Below are positions 1 to 5,834 of a stretch of DNA of 7,401 nt, piece by piece. The translations under genes were made by a program, and so were the position numbers. Below the pieces are notes generated by a model. That model was not told the origin of the DNA. It worked only from the letters and a program-made list of their open reading frames with translations, and made no database searches. Location of the stretch: assembly GCA_019419725.1 (NCBI GenBank), contig DXZL01000068.1, positions 1-7,401 on the forward strand, written 5' to 3'. Source of the DNA: Veillonella sp. (GTDB taxonomy: Bacteria > Bacillota > Negativicutes > Veillonellales > Veillonellaceae). The stretch's first letter is position 1, and every line of letters starts with the position of its first letter.

Positions 1-104
1 GCAGCACGCTCTTCAGACCACTCATATTCGCTAATACTATAAGGTATCTTATGAGTATCTAAAATACGTAATGCATTTGTTTTTTTATGTTTCTCTTTAC
101 CCAC
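1..104 (-). CDS. ybaK: YbaK-type Cys-tRNA(Pro) deacylase, N-terminal fragment
   Basis: Partial gene: 34 codons and two bases run off the left edge. The visible start reads MGKEKHKKTNALRILDTHKI, followed by PYSISEYEWSEERAA. The KTNALRxLD...IPYxxxEY pattern is the typical N-terminus of YbaK/EbsC proteins (usually about 155-160 residues), cytoplasmic trans-editing enzymes that hydrolyse mischarged Cys-tRNA(Pro). The catalytic lysine lies beyond the window, so activity cannot be judged. The GTG start is chosen because GGAGG (114-110) sits 5 bases upstream. An in-frame ATG at 116-114 would add MEVI, but it overlaps that Shine-Dalgarno and has no good one of its own. It follows the nucleoid-associated protein gene by about 80 bases on the same strand and may have its own promoter. 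The family call rests only on this N-terminal pattern. Confidence 0.72.
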   Translation of the reverse strand, partial: MGKEKHKKTNALRILDTHKIPYSISEYEWSEERA

Positions 105-140
105 TATAACCTCCATATACTAGCATAACAAATAAATTTA

Positions 141-149
141 ATCATACCA
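141..149 (-). promoter_or_regulatory. Possible extended -10 promoter for the deacylase gene
   Basis: On the minus strand TGGTATGAT matches an extended -10 (TGn followed by TATAAT with one mismatch). The hexamer 17 bases upstream, TTATCG at about 169-164, is a poor -35, which an extended -10 can tolerate. The start would fall about 30 bases before the GTG codon at 104. The region is very AT-rich, so a chance match is quite possible. Confidence 0.35.
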
Positions 150-184
150 TAATATATTTCTATCGATAAATATATTTTTCATTA

Positions 185-1183
185 CTATTTATTTACGATT
201 TTATTAATATTTTTTAGTTCAATACGCAAGGTTCCATCATCATTAGTTTTGATTTCAATGAACTCGCGATTTTTCATATACTCTACAGGAAAAGAAATTT
301 CAATGCCCGTATCGGTTTTAATCTTATGATGTTCGCCAACCTTCGTAGCAAACTCTCGATTAACAGGTAGAGGCCTCATCATATCCGCATCAGCTAATTC
401 TTTCTTAGCCGCCTCTTGTTGAACAGGATTGGCTTTAAATACCTCTTCCACAATGCGAACAGGATCTACTGTATCAGATACTTCTGCATTTTTCGCAATC
501 ATAGACTTTGCAATCGTCAATTCAACGACACCATCTGACTCATGGGCTTGAGCCACCTTATCTACGATAGCTTTCACCTTTTTCACCGTATCTCTAGAAG
601 ATTGGTTAGTGCCTAATTGCAATACCTTATCTGCTAAGATATAGGATACTTCACCATCAAATTCACCTTTTGGTTCAAAAATTCGAACGCTAAAATCATG
701 CAAATTAATCGATGCAAAGGTGCGTAACTTTTGTGAAGGCATAGGCAACACAGCCTTATGAGAAACAAGTTCTGTAGCTAAACTGCCATCATCTTCACTA
801 AATAGTTGATGAGTAAAAGCATCATGAGCTTGGCACAGAAGAATGCAGATATAAGATGCATCCGTAACAGCTTCACAAATAATCGTATCGATAACAACGG
901 AGTCCGTCGCTTGTTTCATATAGGTAAACAAGCTTTCACCTAAATTCTTAGATAACTCTATAAACTTGAGGTCTCCATTTTTATAATCGACTAATTGTTT
1001 ACCAAATGGACTTGCATCATGCAAGGTACCTGTTCTAGCACCGGGGTCTTTGAACGCCTTAACTACATGATTTGCAATATAATCATGAATAGCTTGATCG
1101 CCAACCTTTAATTCATGTTCAGAGTATACAGCTAAAGAAGACGTAAAATCGAAAATCTCTAGCGCCGCCTTATTAATCTGCAT
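185..1183 (-). CDS. Nucleoid-associated protein, NdpA/YejK (NA37) family
   Basis: A 332-residue soluble protein, close in length to the E. coli nucleoid-associated protein NdpA/YejK (about 335 residues). It has the family-like opening MQINKAALEIFD and a mixed alpha/beta sequence without signal peptide or membrane segments. Family members bind DNA in the nucleoid. Their detailed role is poorly defined, and bacterial relatives are often annotated only as 37-kDa nucleoid-associated proteins. The C-terminal part is rich in charged residues, ending in a lysine-containing tail (NINKIVNK). The ATG is supported by AAGGAGG four bases upstream. The gene starts 27 bases after the acyl-CoA ligase stop, with no terminator between, so it is probably co-transcribed with that operon. 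Assignment is by overall sequence resemblance recalled from memory, not by a catalytic motif. It is unrelated in obvious function to its upstream neighbours. Confidence 0.75.
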   Translation of the reverse strand: MQINKAALEIFDFTSSLAVYSEHELKVGDQAIHDYIANHVVKAFKDPGARTGTLHDASPFGKQLVDYKNGDLKFIELSKNLGESLFTYMKQATDSVVIDTIICEAVTDASYICILLCQAHDAFTHQLFSEDDGSLATELVSHKAVLPMPSQKLRTFASINLHDFSVRIFEPKGEFDGEVSYILADKVLQLGTNQSSRDTVKKVKAIVDKVAQAHESDGVVELTIAKSMIAKNAEVSDTVDPVRIVEEVFKANPVQQEAAKKELADADMMRPLPVNREFATKVGEHHKIKTDTGIEISFPVEYMKNREFIEIKTNDDGTLRIELKNINKIVNK

Positions 1184-1210
1184 GATGCCTCCTTATAACA
1201 GTAAAAACGA

Positions 1211-2506
1211 TTACCCTTTATTATACCACTCTTTTAGCTTTCGTTTATCAACTTTTGAGCATTCTGTAAGAGGTAACATAGGAATAGAGTAGATGGATTT
1301 TGGCCATTCTATGGAAGGTCTATGATGCCGAATTGTTTCCATAACATCGGCGACTAGAATATTATCCTCCAACACCATATATGCTACAAAATCTTCCCCT
1401 TTTACATCATCTATGATATCGATAATAGCTACTTCTGAGACACCATCTATAGATTGCAAATAAGTTTCCATGGAGGGAATAGATATTTTATAGCCCCCCT
1501 TGTTTACCACATCGCCTTGTCGCCCAGTAAACATAAGATACCCCTCTGTATCTATATAACCACAATCATTAACGGTATATGTATCGGAAATACCTTCAAT
1601 ATGATATTTTGTAGTTACATATATAACCCCATCATCTGCTTTAATTCGGACCGTTGGGAATGGCCTGCCCACAGTACCTTCTCTATCTAACCACTCTTTA
1701 CCTGTACAATATGTTATATAGTTAAGCTCAGTAGCACCATAATAAAGAATGAACTCCATGTTCGGACATATTCGTTCTAACTGTTCCATCAACTGTCGAT
1801 CCAGTACTTGTGATCCTGCGATGATATAGTTAATAGAGTCTACTTTACTTTTGCAATGACGTACTAATAATCGTAATTTTGTTGGTAATGCATATATATG
1901 GTTCACCTGATATTCTTCAATAAGTTGTATCCATCGATTTGGGCGCAACGAACTCGTTGTAATAACTGTTCCTCCAGACCATAGCACAGCGATAACCATA
2001 TTACTAACACCAGTGAAGCTAAAGCTTCCATGTAAGAATATTTTTGTATCTTTGTTGATATGAAAAATATCGTTTTGGATATCAAAGAACTCTCTCCACG
2101 AGCTCTCACTACGCCACAAAGGTTTTGGACGCCCAGTAGTCCCAGAGGTAAGTACGCCAAAGTCAGCTAAAGGTGCCACCCCTTTATATGCTATAATACG
2201 AGCCAATTCCTCAACATACTCTGTATCCATCTCGTTATGGCATACCATAGGAATATAACCGGTATACAATACCCCCAACCACTGTACAAGTTGTTCCCCA
2301 AATGATTGACTCTGAATTAAAAGAACTTTATTTTTTGCTGATTCTTTAACTTCAGTGAGATTTACTATATGACTAGTATCATCAATATCGATTGATAGAA
2401 TAGCATCATATAGTTCACTATATGTATACTTTGTATCATCTATAATGAGAGCAATCTTATGAGGCTCTAATTCTTTATATTGTCGTAACCGTTCAATAAT
2501 TGTCAT
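1211..2506 (-). CDS. AMP-forming acyl-CoA ligase (YhfT-like), short form
   Basis: A 431-residue member of the adenylate-forming (ANL) superfamily, which activates a carboxylic acid with ATP to an acyl-AMP and usually transfers it to CoA. Visible motifs in order: phosphate-binding loop TSGTTGRPK (120-128), adenine-binding YYGATE (255-260), a TGD-like element degenerated to VNDCGYID (around D314), the hinge GRQGD (328-332), and the C-terminal catalytic lysine K418 in LTECSKVDKRKL. The core is therefore intact. The protein is shorter than the usual 500 or more residues, mainly through a reduced N-terminal domain. It starts 1 bp after the thiolase stop with only a weak Shine-Dalgarno, implying translational coupling. 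The pairing with bioY and a thiolase resembles B. subtilis yhfT. The substrate is unknown; a pimelate- or biotin-related acid is a guess from context. An acyl-AMP ligase acting on a carrier protein cannot be excluded. Confidence 0.85.
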   Translation of the reverse strand: MTIIERLRQYKELEPHKIALIIDDTKYTYSELYDAILSIDIDDTSHIVNLTEVKESAKNKVLLIQSQSFGEQLVQWLGVLYTGYIPMVCHNEMDTEYVEELARIIAYKGVAPLADFGVLTSGTTGRPKPLWRSESSWREFFDIQNDIFHINKDTKIFLHGSFSFTGVSNMVIAVLWSGGTVITTSSLRPNRWIQLIEEYQVNHIYALPTKLRLLVRHCKSKVDSINYIIAGSQVLDRQLMEQLERICPNMEFILYYGATELNYITYCTGKEWLDREGTVGRPFPTVRIKADDGVIYVTTKYHIEGISDTYTVNDCGYIDTEGYLMFTGRQGDVVNKGGYKISIPSMETYLQSIDGVSEVAIIDIIDDVKGEDFVAYMVLEDNILVADVMETIRHHRPSIEWPKSIYSIPMLPLTECSKVDKRKLKEWYNKG

Positions 2507-2507
2507 T

Positions 2508-3614
2508 TTACATACGTTCCATAATCAAAGCAGTTCCTGTACCGCCTGCACCGGCAATAGCACACAAACCATAGCGACCATTACAAGATTCTAAAGCAGC
2601 CATACAATGAAGAGCTAATATAGCACCAGAACAGCCATAAGGATGTCCATACGCTAAGGCACCACCCAATTTATTATATTTTTCAAAATGCTTGGGATAG
2701 GCCTTATTGAAGAGCACATCAATGATAGCAAAGGCTTCGTTCCACTCTACTACATCAATATCATCCATCGTTAGACCAGTGCGTTTTAAAATCGCTTCAG
2801 TGCTTTCTAAAGCTCCTTCTGGGCTAAACTGAGGATTTCCCGCCCAAGGCATAATACTATGAATTCTAAAGGGCCCTTTTTCATTAGATACGTATACAAA
2901 AGCCGCGCCATCATGAGTTAAACAAGCATTACCTGCATTTGTAATAGAGTTCTTACCTAATAAGGGCTTCATCCTGGACAAGAGTTTTTCGTTCATTTTA
3001 GGTCTAATGCATTCATCAACACAGGCTTTGCCATCGATGGTAATAGGCATAATGTAAGATTTCAAATGCGGATTATTTAAAGCTTCAGAAGCGCGTTTGT
3101 GACTACCAATAATATAGGGATATAAATCTTCCTTGAGTACATTATGTTTTTGAATCGTCCTCTCTGCCCCTTCTAACATAGCTAGAGGAGAACAATCGTT
3201 AGGGCTAAACTGAGCAACCTTATATAGGCCTTCACGATTATCTCCAGTTGCATAAATTCGGTCTGGTTGTAATGAAGAGCTTTCAATGCCACCAGCAATA
3301 GCAGAATTCATCACGCCTGACGCAATATGTGTATAGGCCATCTCAATACTCATCAAGGCTGATGCACATTGCATATCTACGGTAATCGCAGGAACAGAAT
3401 TCGGTAAATTAGTCATGAGCCCCATAAGGCGACCAATATTCCCACCTGTACCAACTGCATTACCACAAAAGATCCCATCCACTTGTGAAATATCATAACG
3501 ATTGATTAATTCATTAATGAGTTGAGCTCCTAACATTTCAGGTCTCATATTTCTATATTGTCCATTTAATACGCCTACAGGTATTCTAAGCCCACCATGA
3601 ATATATACTGACAT
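2508..3614 (-). CDS. Thiolase-family acetyl-CoA acyltransferase (YhfS-like)
   Basis: A 368-residue thiolase-fold enzyme, slightly shorter than the usual 390. It opens with the typical RIPVG (10-14). The nucleophilic cysteine is C83 in VDMQCASALMSIEMA. NEAFA lies at 292-296, and H324 is in GGALAYGHPYGCSGA. The glycine-rich C-terminal loop reads CAIAGAGGTGTA. Aligned with the usual CxGGGxGxA motif, the second catalytic cysteine appears to be alanine (A354). This leaves it unclear whether the enzyme performs ordinary Claisen condensation or thiolysis. Start choice: an in-frame ATG at 3671 would add 19 residues, but these are encoded by a terminator-like hairpin. The ATG at 3614 has AGGAG five bases upstream and gives a normal thiolase N-terminus. 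The gene follows bioY and is coupled to the ligase, as in the yhfUTS genes of Bacillus. Thiolase fold is near certain; substrate is unknown. Confidence 0.88.
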   Translation of the reverse strand: MSVYIHGGLRIPVGVLNGQYRNMRPEMLGAQLINELINRYDISQVDGIFCGNAVGTGGNIGRLMGLMTNLPNSVPAITVDMQCASALMSIEMAYTHIASGVMNSAIAGGIESSSLQPDRIYATGDNREGLYKVAQFSPNDCSPLAMLEGAERTIQKHNVLKEDLYPYIIGSHKRASEALNNPHLKSYIMPITIDGKACVDECIRPKMNEKLLSRMKPLLGKNSITNAGNACLTHDGAAFVYVSNEKGPFRIHSIMPWAGNPQFSPEGALESTEAILKRTGLTMDDIDVVEWNEAFAIIDVLFNKAYPKHFEKYNKLGGALAYGHPYGCSGAILALHCMAALESCNGRYGLCAIAGAGGTGTALIMERM

Positions 3615-3619
3615 ATTAG

Positions 3620-3624
3620 CTCCT
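3620..3624 (-). promoter_or_regulatory. Ribosome binding site that fixes the thiolase start
   Basis: AGGAG lies five bases before ATG 3614-3612 on the minus strand. The alternative upstream ATG at 3671 has no comparable site and falls at the foot of the hairpin at 3638-3669, so this site decides in favour of the shorter protein. Confidence 0.8.
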
Positions 3625-3637
3625 ATAAGAAAATGCA

Positions 3638-3669
3638 GAAAAGAGGCATCCCAAGGAATGCCTCTTTTC
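3638..3669 (-). terminator. Hairpin between bioY and thiolase, likely partial terminator
   Basis: A perfect 12-bp stem (GAAAAGAGGCAT paired with its complement) encloses an 8-base loop, starting about 11 bases after the bioY stop. The descending arm ends in UUUUC and is followed by UGCAUUUUC, an imperfect U-tract. The form is that of an intrinsic terminator, but the next gene begins only 23 bases later with no room for a new promoter. The likely role is attenuation, so that the thiolase, ligase and nucleoid-protein genes are expressed by read-through at a lower level. Alternatively it protects the 3' end of a processed bioY transcript. Confidence 0.75.
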
Positions 3670-3680
3670 ATTATTACATG

Positions 3681-4193
3681 CTAAATTTTAATTTTAGTTG
3701 CTAGCCAGGATGCAACGAGACATTTTACGATATCCCCAGGAATAAATGGGAACATAACTACAGGCAACGCCGCCCAAAGTTCTGTTTTGGTAACAATCAT
3801 AAAGCCTGCCACACCAAATAGGTATACTACAGGAATTGTAATTACAAGAGAGCGCCATGCATAAGAGAAAAAGCTCTTTTTAGACCCTTTAAATACACTT
3901 AGTAAAGTATATGCTATTGGCCAAGAGAAGATAAATCCCCCTGTAGGTCCCAATAATTTACCAAGACCAGCTGTACCTCCAACGAATACAGGTAGACCAA
4001 CGGCTCCTAGCAGAACATACACGACAAATACTATAAAAGCATCCTTTGGTTGCAATAATAAGCCTGTTAATGTCGCCACCAAAGTCAATGCGGTTACCAT
4101 TGCCGGACTAAATGGCAATGGAAATGAAATATATGCTGAAATACATAATAAGGCTGTCAATAAAGCCATTTTTGTTAAACGTCTTGCTTCCAT
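3681..4193 (-). CDS. bioY: BioY, biotin-binding S component of an ECF transporter
   Basis: A 170-residue, very hydrophobic protein with about six predicted membrane segments. It carries the BioY hallmarks GLPVFVGGTAGLGKLLGPTGG (split as GLPVF at 66-70 and GPTGG at 82-86) and PFIPGDIVK (149-157). BioY sits in the cytoplasmic membrane, binds biotin with high affinity, and normally works with the energising module EcfT and two EcfA ATPases. None of these is in this window, so it presumably uses a shared module encoded elsewhere. The start is supported by AGAGG, which overlaps the stop codon of the upstream MaoC-like gene. The gap is 8 bases, so the two are likely translationally coupled. A terminator-like hairpin follows directly. 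Placement beside thiolase and acyl-CoA ligase genes resembles yhfU in Bacillus. Confidence 0.95.
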   Translation of the reverse strand: MEARRLTKMALLTALLCISAYISFPLPFSPAMVTALTLVATLTGLLLQPKDAFIVFVVYVLLGAVGLPVFVGGTAGLGKLLGPTGGFIFSWPIAYTLLSVFKGSKKSFFSYAWRSLVITIPVVYLFGVAGFMIVTKTELWAALPVVMFPFIPGDIVKCLVASWLATKIKI

Positions 4194-4201
4194 AATTACC
4201 T

Positions 4202-4768
4202 CTAACTAATACATCTTTGTTTCAAAGATGTTGAATCTTCATTTTCACCAAAAAAAGTAGCAGAAAATGCCAATGTATCACCTACATAACCTTCTACATG
4301 AGCATCCTCAGGGACTTCCACTAAAGTCACCATATCCCCTGCAATGACAGGGGCATGAAAATAAATTGCCATCTGCTGTGCAGATTTACTAATATTCCAA
4401 TAATTCCACAATGTTTCAAGAATCATGCATCCCGGTACGACATAAGGATCCTCTCGATGAATTGGATTCGTGTCATTAATATCATTTACGAATTGTACTA
4501 TATCTTTCTTGGAAAACGATATAGCGCCACTAATTTCATCATGATGTACGGTAGTGCGAATGCTAAATTGTTTCGGCACCGGTCGTAAATCAACCATTAA
4601 AAAACCTGATTTATCCATAATACCAATTGTAGTAGTTTTAGCGATTTGATATAAAATACCACAGATAGATTGATCACTTCCTGAAGCATCATAATGCATA
4701 TGCTTAATAACACTATGTCCTGGTAGATCTAAGTCATTATTACATAATGCTTTAAATAATGTTCTCAT
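4202..4768 (-). CDS. MaoC-like hotdog-fold hydratase/dehydratase
   Basis: A 188-residue soluble protein. Residues about 82-175 look like a single MaoC/hydratase-2 hotdog domain. The signature NDTNPIHRED contains D99 and H104 in the DxNPxH arrangement that forms the catalytic dyad of R-specific enoyl-CoA hydratases. It is followed by VVPGCMILE (the substrate-helix region) and FHAPVIAGDMVTL (the usual central strand). Such enzymes interconvert enoyl-CoA and (R)-3-hydroxyacyl-CoA. The first 75 residues show no motif I recognise; they could be a degenerate first hotdog domain or a separate binding region. The gene is first in the operon, 27 bases after the predicted transcription start. AAAGGA lies 10 bases before the ATG, a rather long spacing. 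It runs into bioY with an 8-base gap, which ties an acyl-CoA or acyl-ACP reaction to biotin uptake. A thioesterase-like role is an alternative. Confidence 0.72.
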   Translation of the reverse strand: MRTLFKALCNNDLDLPGHSVIKHMHYDASGSDQSICGILYQIAKTTTIGIMDKSGFLMVDLRPVPKQFSIRTTVHHDEISGAISFSKKDIVQFVNDINDTNPIHREDPYVVPGCMILETLWNYWNISKSAQQMAIYFHAPVIAGDMVTLVEVPEDAHVEGYVGDTLAFSATFFGENEDSTSLKQRCIS

Positions 4769-4798
4769 ATAATCACAGTCCTTTATTTATTCAATAAA

Positions 4799-4812
4799 TT
4801 GATTATAATCAA
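4799..4812. promoter_or_regulatory. Perfect palindrome over the -10, FNR-box-like
   Basis: TTGATTATAATCAA is a perfect 14-bp palindrome that contains the -10 hexamer TATAAT. It also matches exactly the TTGAT-N4-ATCAA pattern known for FNR-type regulators. A regulator bound here would block RNA polymerase. Because the central bases are fixed by the -10 element, part of the symmetry may be accidental. Confidence 0.4.
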
Positions 4813-4830
4813 CATCTTTTCATTCGTCAA
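4802..4830 (-). promoter_or_regulatory. Promoter of the MaoC-bioY-thiolase-ligase operon
   Basis: TTGACG (4830-4825) and TATAAT (4807-4802) are separated by exactly 17 bases, one mismatch from the sigma-70/sigma-A consensus overall. The expected start is an A near 4795, giving a leader of about 27 bases. The DNA upstream of the -35 is extremely AT-rich. Both elements are overlapped by palindromes, which suggests the promoter is repressible. Confidence 0.85.
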
Positions 4831-4859
4831 CAAAAGTCTTTATCCATTTGTTAACAAAT
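4821..4859. promoter_or_regulatory. Candidate operator: tandem TTTGTTrACrAATG elements
   Basis: ATTTGTTAACAAAT (4846-4859) is a perfect 14-bp palindrome upstream of the -35. On the minus strand TTTGTTAACAAATG is repeated 24 bases downstream as TTTGTTGACGAATG (4834-4821), with 12 of 14 bases identical and covering the -35. Such placement is typical of a repressor operator. The TTGTTAAC and GTTAACAA half-sites recall the Firmicute BirA operator, which would suit a bioY operon. However, the distance between outer half-sites (18 bases) is longer than the roughly 15 I remember for B. subtilis, so BirA is only a suggestion. Confidence 0.5.
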
Positions 4860-4895
4860 ATAAAATAATATATCTATATTAGCTAAATGTACTAC

Positions 4896-4932
4896 CAAAA
4901 GAAAAGAACCTATAATATATCATAGGTTCTTT
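4896..4932 (-). terminator. Rho-independent terminator of the lptD-galU unit
   Basis: An 11-bp perfect stem AAAGAACCTAT with an 8-base loop is followed on the minus strand by TCTTTT after the run of U residues ending the stem. It begins 25 bases after the galU stop and ends about 37 bases before the palindromic operator region, separating the envelope unit from the biotin-linked operon. Confidence 0.9.
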
Positions 4933-4957
4933 CATAAGGTTAAATCTTATAGATTTG

Positions 4958-5821
4958 TTATTTAAGATCTAGCTCTTTTAAGTATACCTTGAAGTTTTCA
5001 CCTAATTCTTCATTGCGCAATGCATACTCAACAGTAGCTTTCAAGTAACCTAGTTTATCACCTGTATCGTAACGAATGCCTTCATAGGCCAATGCATACG
5101 TGTCAGTTTTAGATGCTGCTAACGCATCAGTCAATTGAACCTCATTACCTACGCCTGGTTTTGTATTTTCCAAAATATTGAAAATATCTGGAGTTAAAAT
5201 ATAACGACCTAATACAGCAAGTCTAGATGGAGCATCTTCTTGCTTAGGTTTTTCAACCAAGTTATGAACGCGATATAAATTATCAGCCAATGCTTCACCA
5301 GATACGATACCATAAGAGCTAACTTTATCCTCTGGTACAAATTGAGCCCCTAGAATAATACCAGGATGTTCATCGTAACACTCAATTAACTGTTTAAGGC
5401 ATGGATTTTCAGGATTATATACAATATCATCACCAAGCAACACAGCAAATGGTTCATCACCAATAAAGGCTTTAGCACATAGTACAGCATCACCAAGACC
5501 ACGTGGCGCCTTTTGGCGGATAAAGTGAACCTTAATATCTGCTAAATCCTTAATCATAGCCAACTGTTTATTTTTACCTTGGCTTTGTAACAATAATTCT
5601 AATTCAACACTGCTATCGAAATGGTCTTCAATAGCACGTTTATTACGACCTGTAATGATTAGGATTTCTTCAATACCAGAATCTAGTGCTTCTTTCACAA
5701 TATATTGGATAGCTGGTGTATCTACAATAGGAAGCATTTCCTTTGGTTGTGCTTTAGTAGCTGGTAAGAACCGTGTACCAAAGCCAGCTGCTGGAATAAC
5801 GGCCTTTCTAATACGTTGCAT
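4958..5821 (-). CDS. galU: UTP-glucose-1-phosphate uridylyltransferase
   Basis: A 287-residue cytoplasmic enzyme of normal family length that makes UDP-glucose from UTP and glucose 1-phosphate, supplying LPS core, capsule or glycolipid synthesis. All main signatures are present: the nucleotide-binding loop AAGFGTRFLPATKAQPKEML (11-30), GLGDAV (108-113), LGDD (129-132) with its metal- and substrate-binding aspartates, NLVEKP (187-192), GRYIL (205-209), GNEVQLTDAL (225-234) and YDTGDKLGYLKA (251-262). The start is supported by AGGAG six bases upstream. It lies 13 bases after the LptD-like gene and ends at a strong terminator, so it is the last gene of an envelope operon. Very safe assignment; paralogues acting on other sugars are unlikely given the GalU-type motifs. 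Confidence 0.96.
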   Translation of the reverse strand: MQRIRKAVIPAAGFGTRFLPATKAQPKEMLPIVDTPAIQYIVKEALDSGIEEILIITGRNKRAIEDHFDSSVELELLLQSQGKNKQLAMIKDLADIKVHFIRQKAPRGLGDAVLCAKAFIGDEPFAVLLGDDIVYNPENPCLKQLIECYDEHPGIILGAQFVPEDKVSSYGIVSGEALADNLYRVHNLVEKPKQEDAPSRLAVLGRYILTPDIFNILENTKPGVGNEVQLTDALAASKTDTYALAYEGIRYDTGDKLGYLKATVEYALRNEELGENFKVYLKELDLK

Positions 5822-5834
5822 AATTATCTCCTAA

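Noticed and set aside
151..176. AT-only inverted repeat (9-bp arms, 8-base loop) after the nucleoid-associated protein gene, considered as a terminator
   Set aside because: The arms contain no GC pair and no U-tract follows, so stability would be low. In such AT-rich DNA this symmetry arises easily.
3615..3671. Nineteen-residue N-terminal extension of the thiolase from ATG 3671
   Set aside because: The codons coincide with the terminator hairpin, no Shine-Dalgarno precedes ATG 3671, and the internal ATG with AGGAG gives a standard thiolase N-terminus.
4785..4799. ATTTATT-C-AATAAAT inverted repeat in the leader of the MaoC-like gene
   Set aside because: All stem pairs are A-T, the loop would be one base, and the predicted transcript starts inside it, so an RNA hairpin is not credible.
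4769..4957. Biotin or other riboswitch in the leader of the bioY operon
   Set aside because: The predicted leader is only about 27 bases long, too short for a riboswitch, and no known aptamer pattern is visible in the gap.
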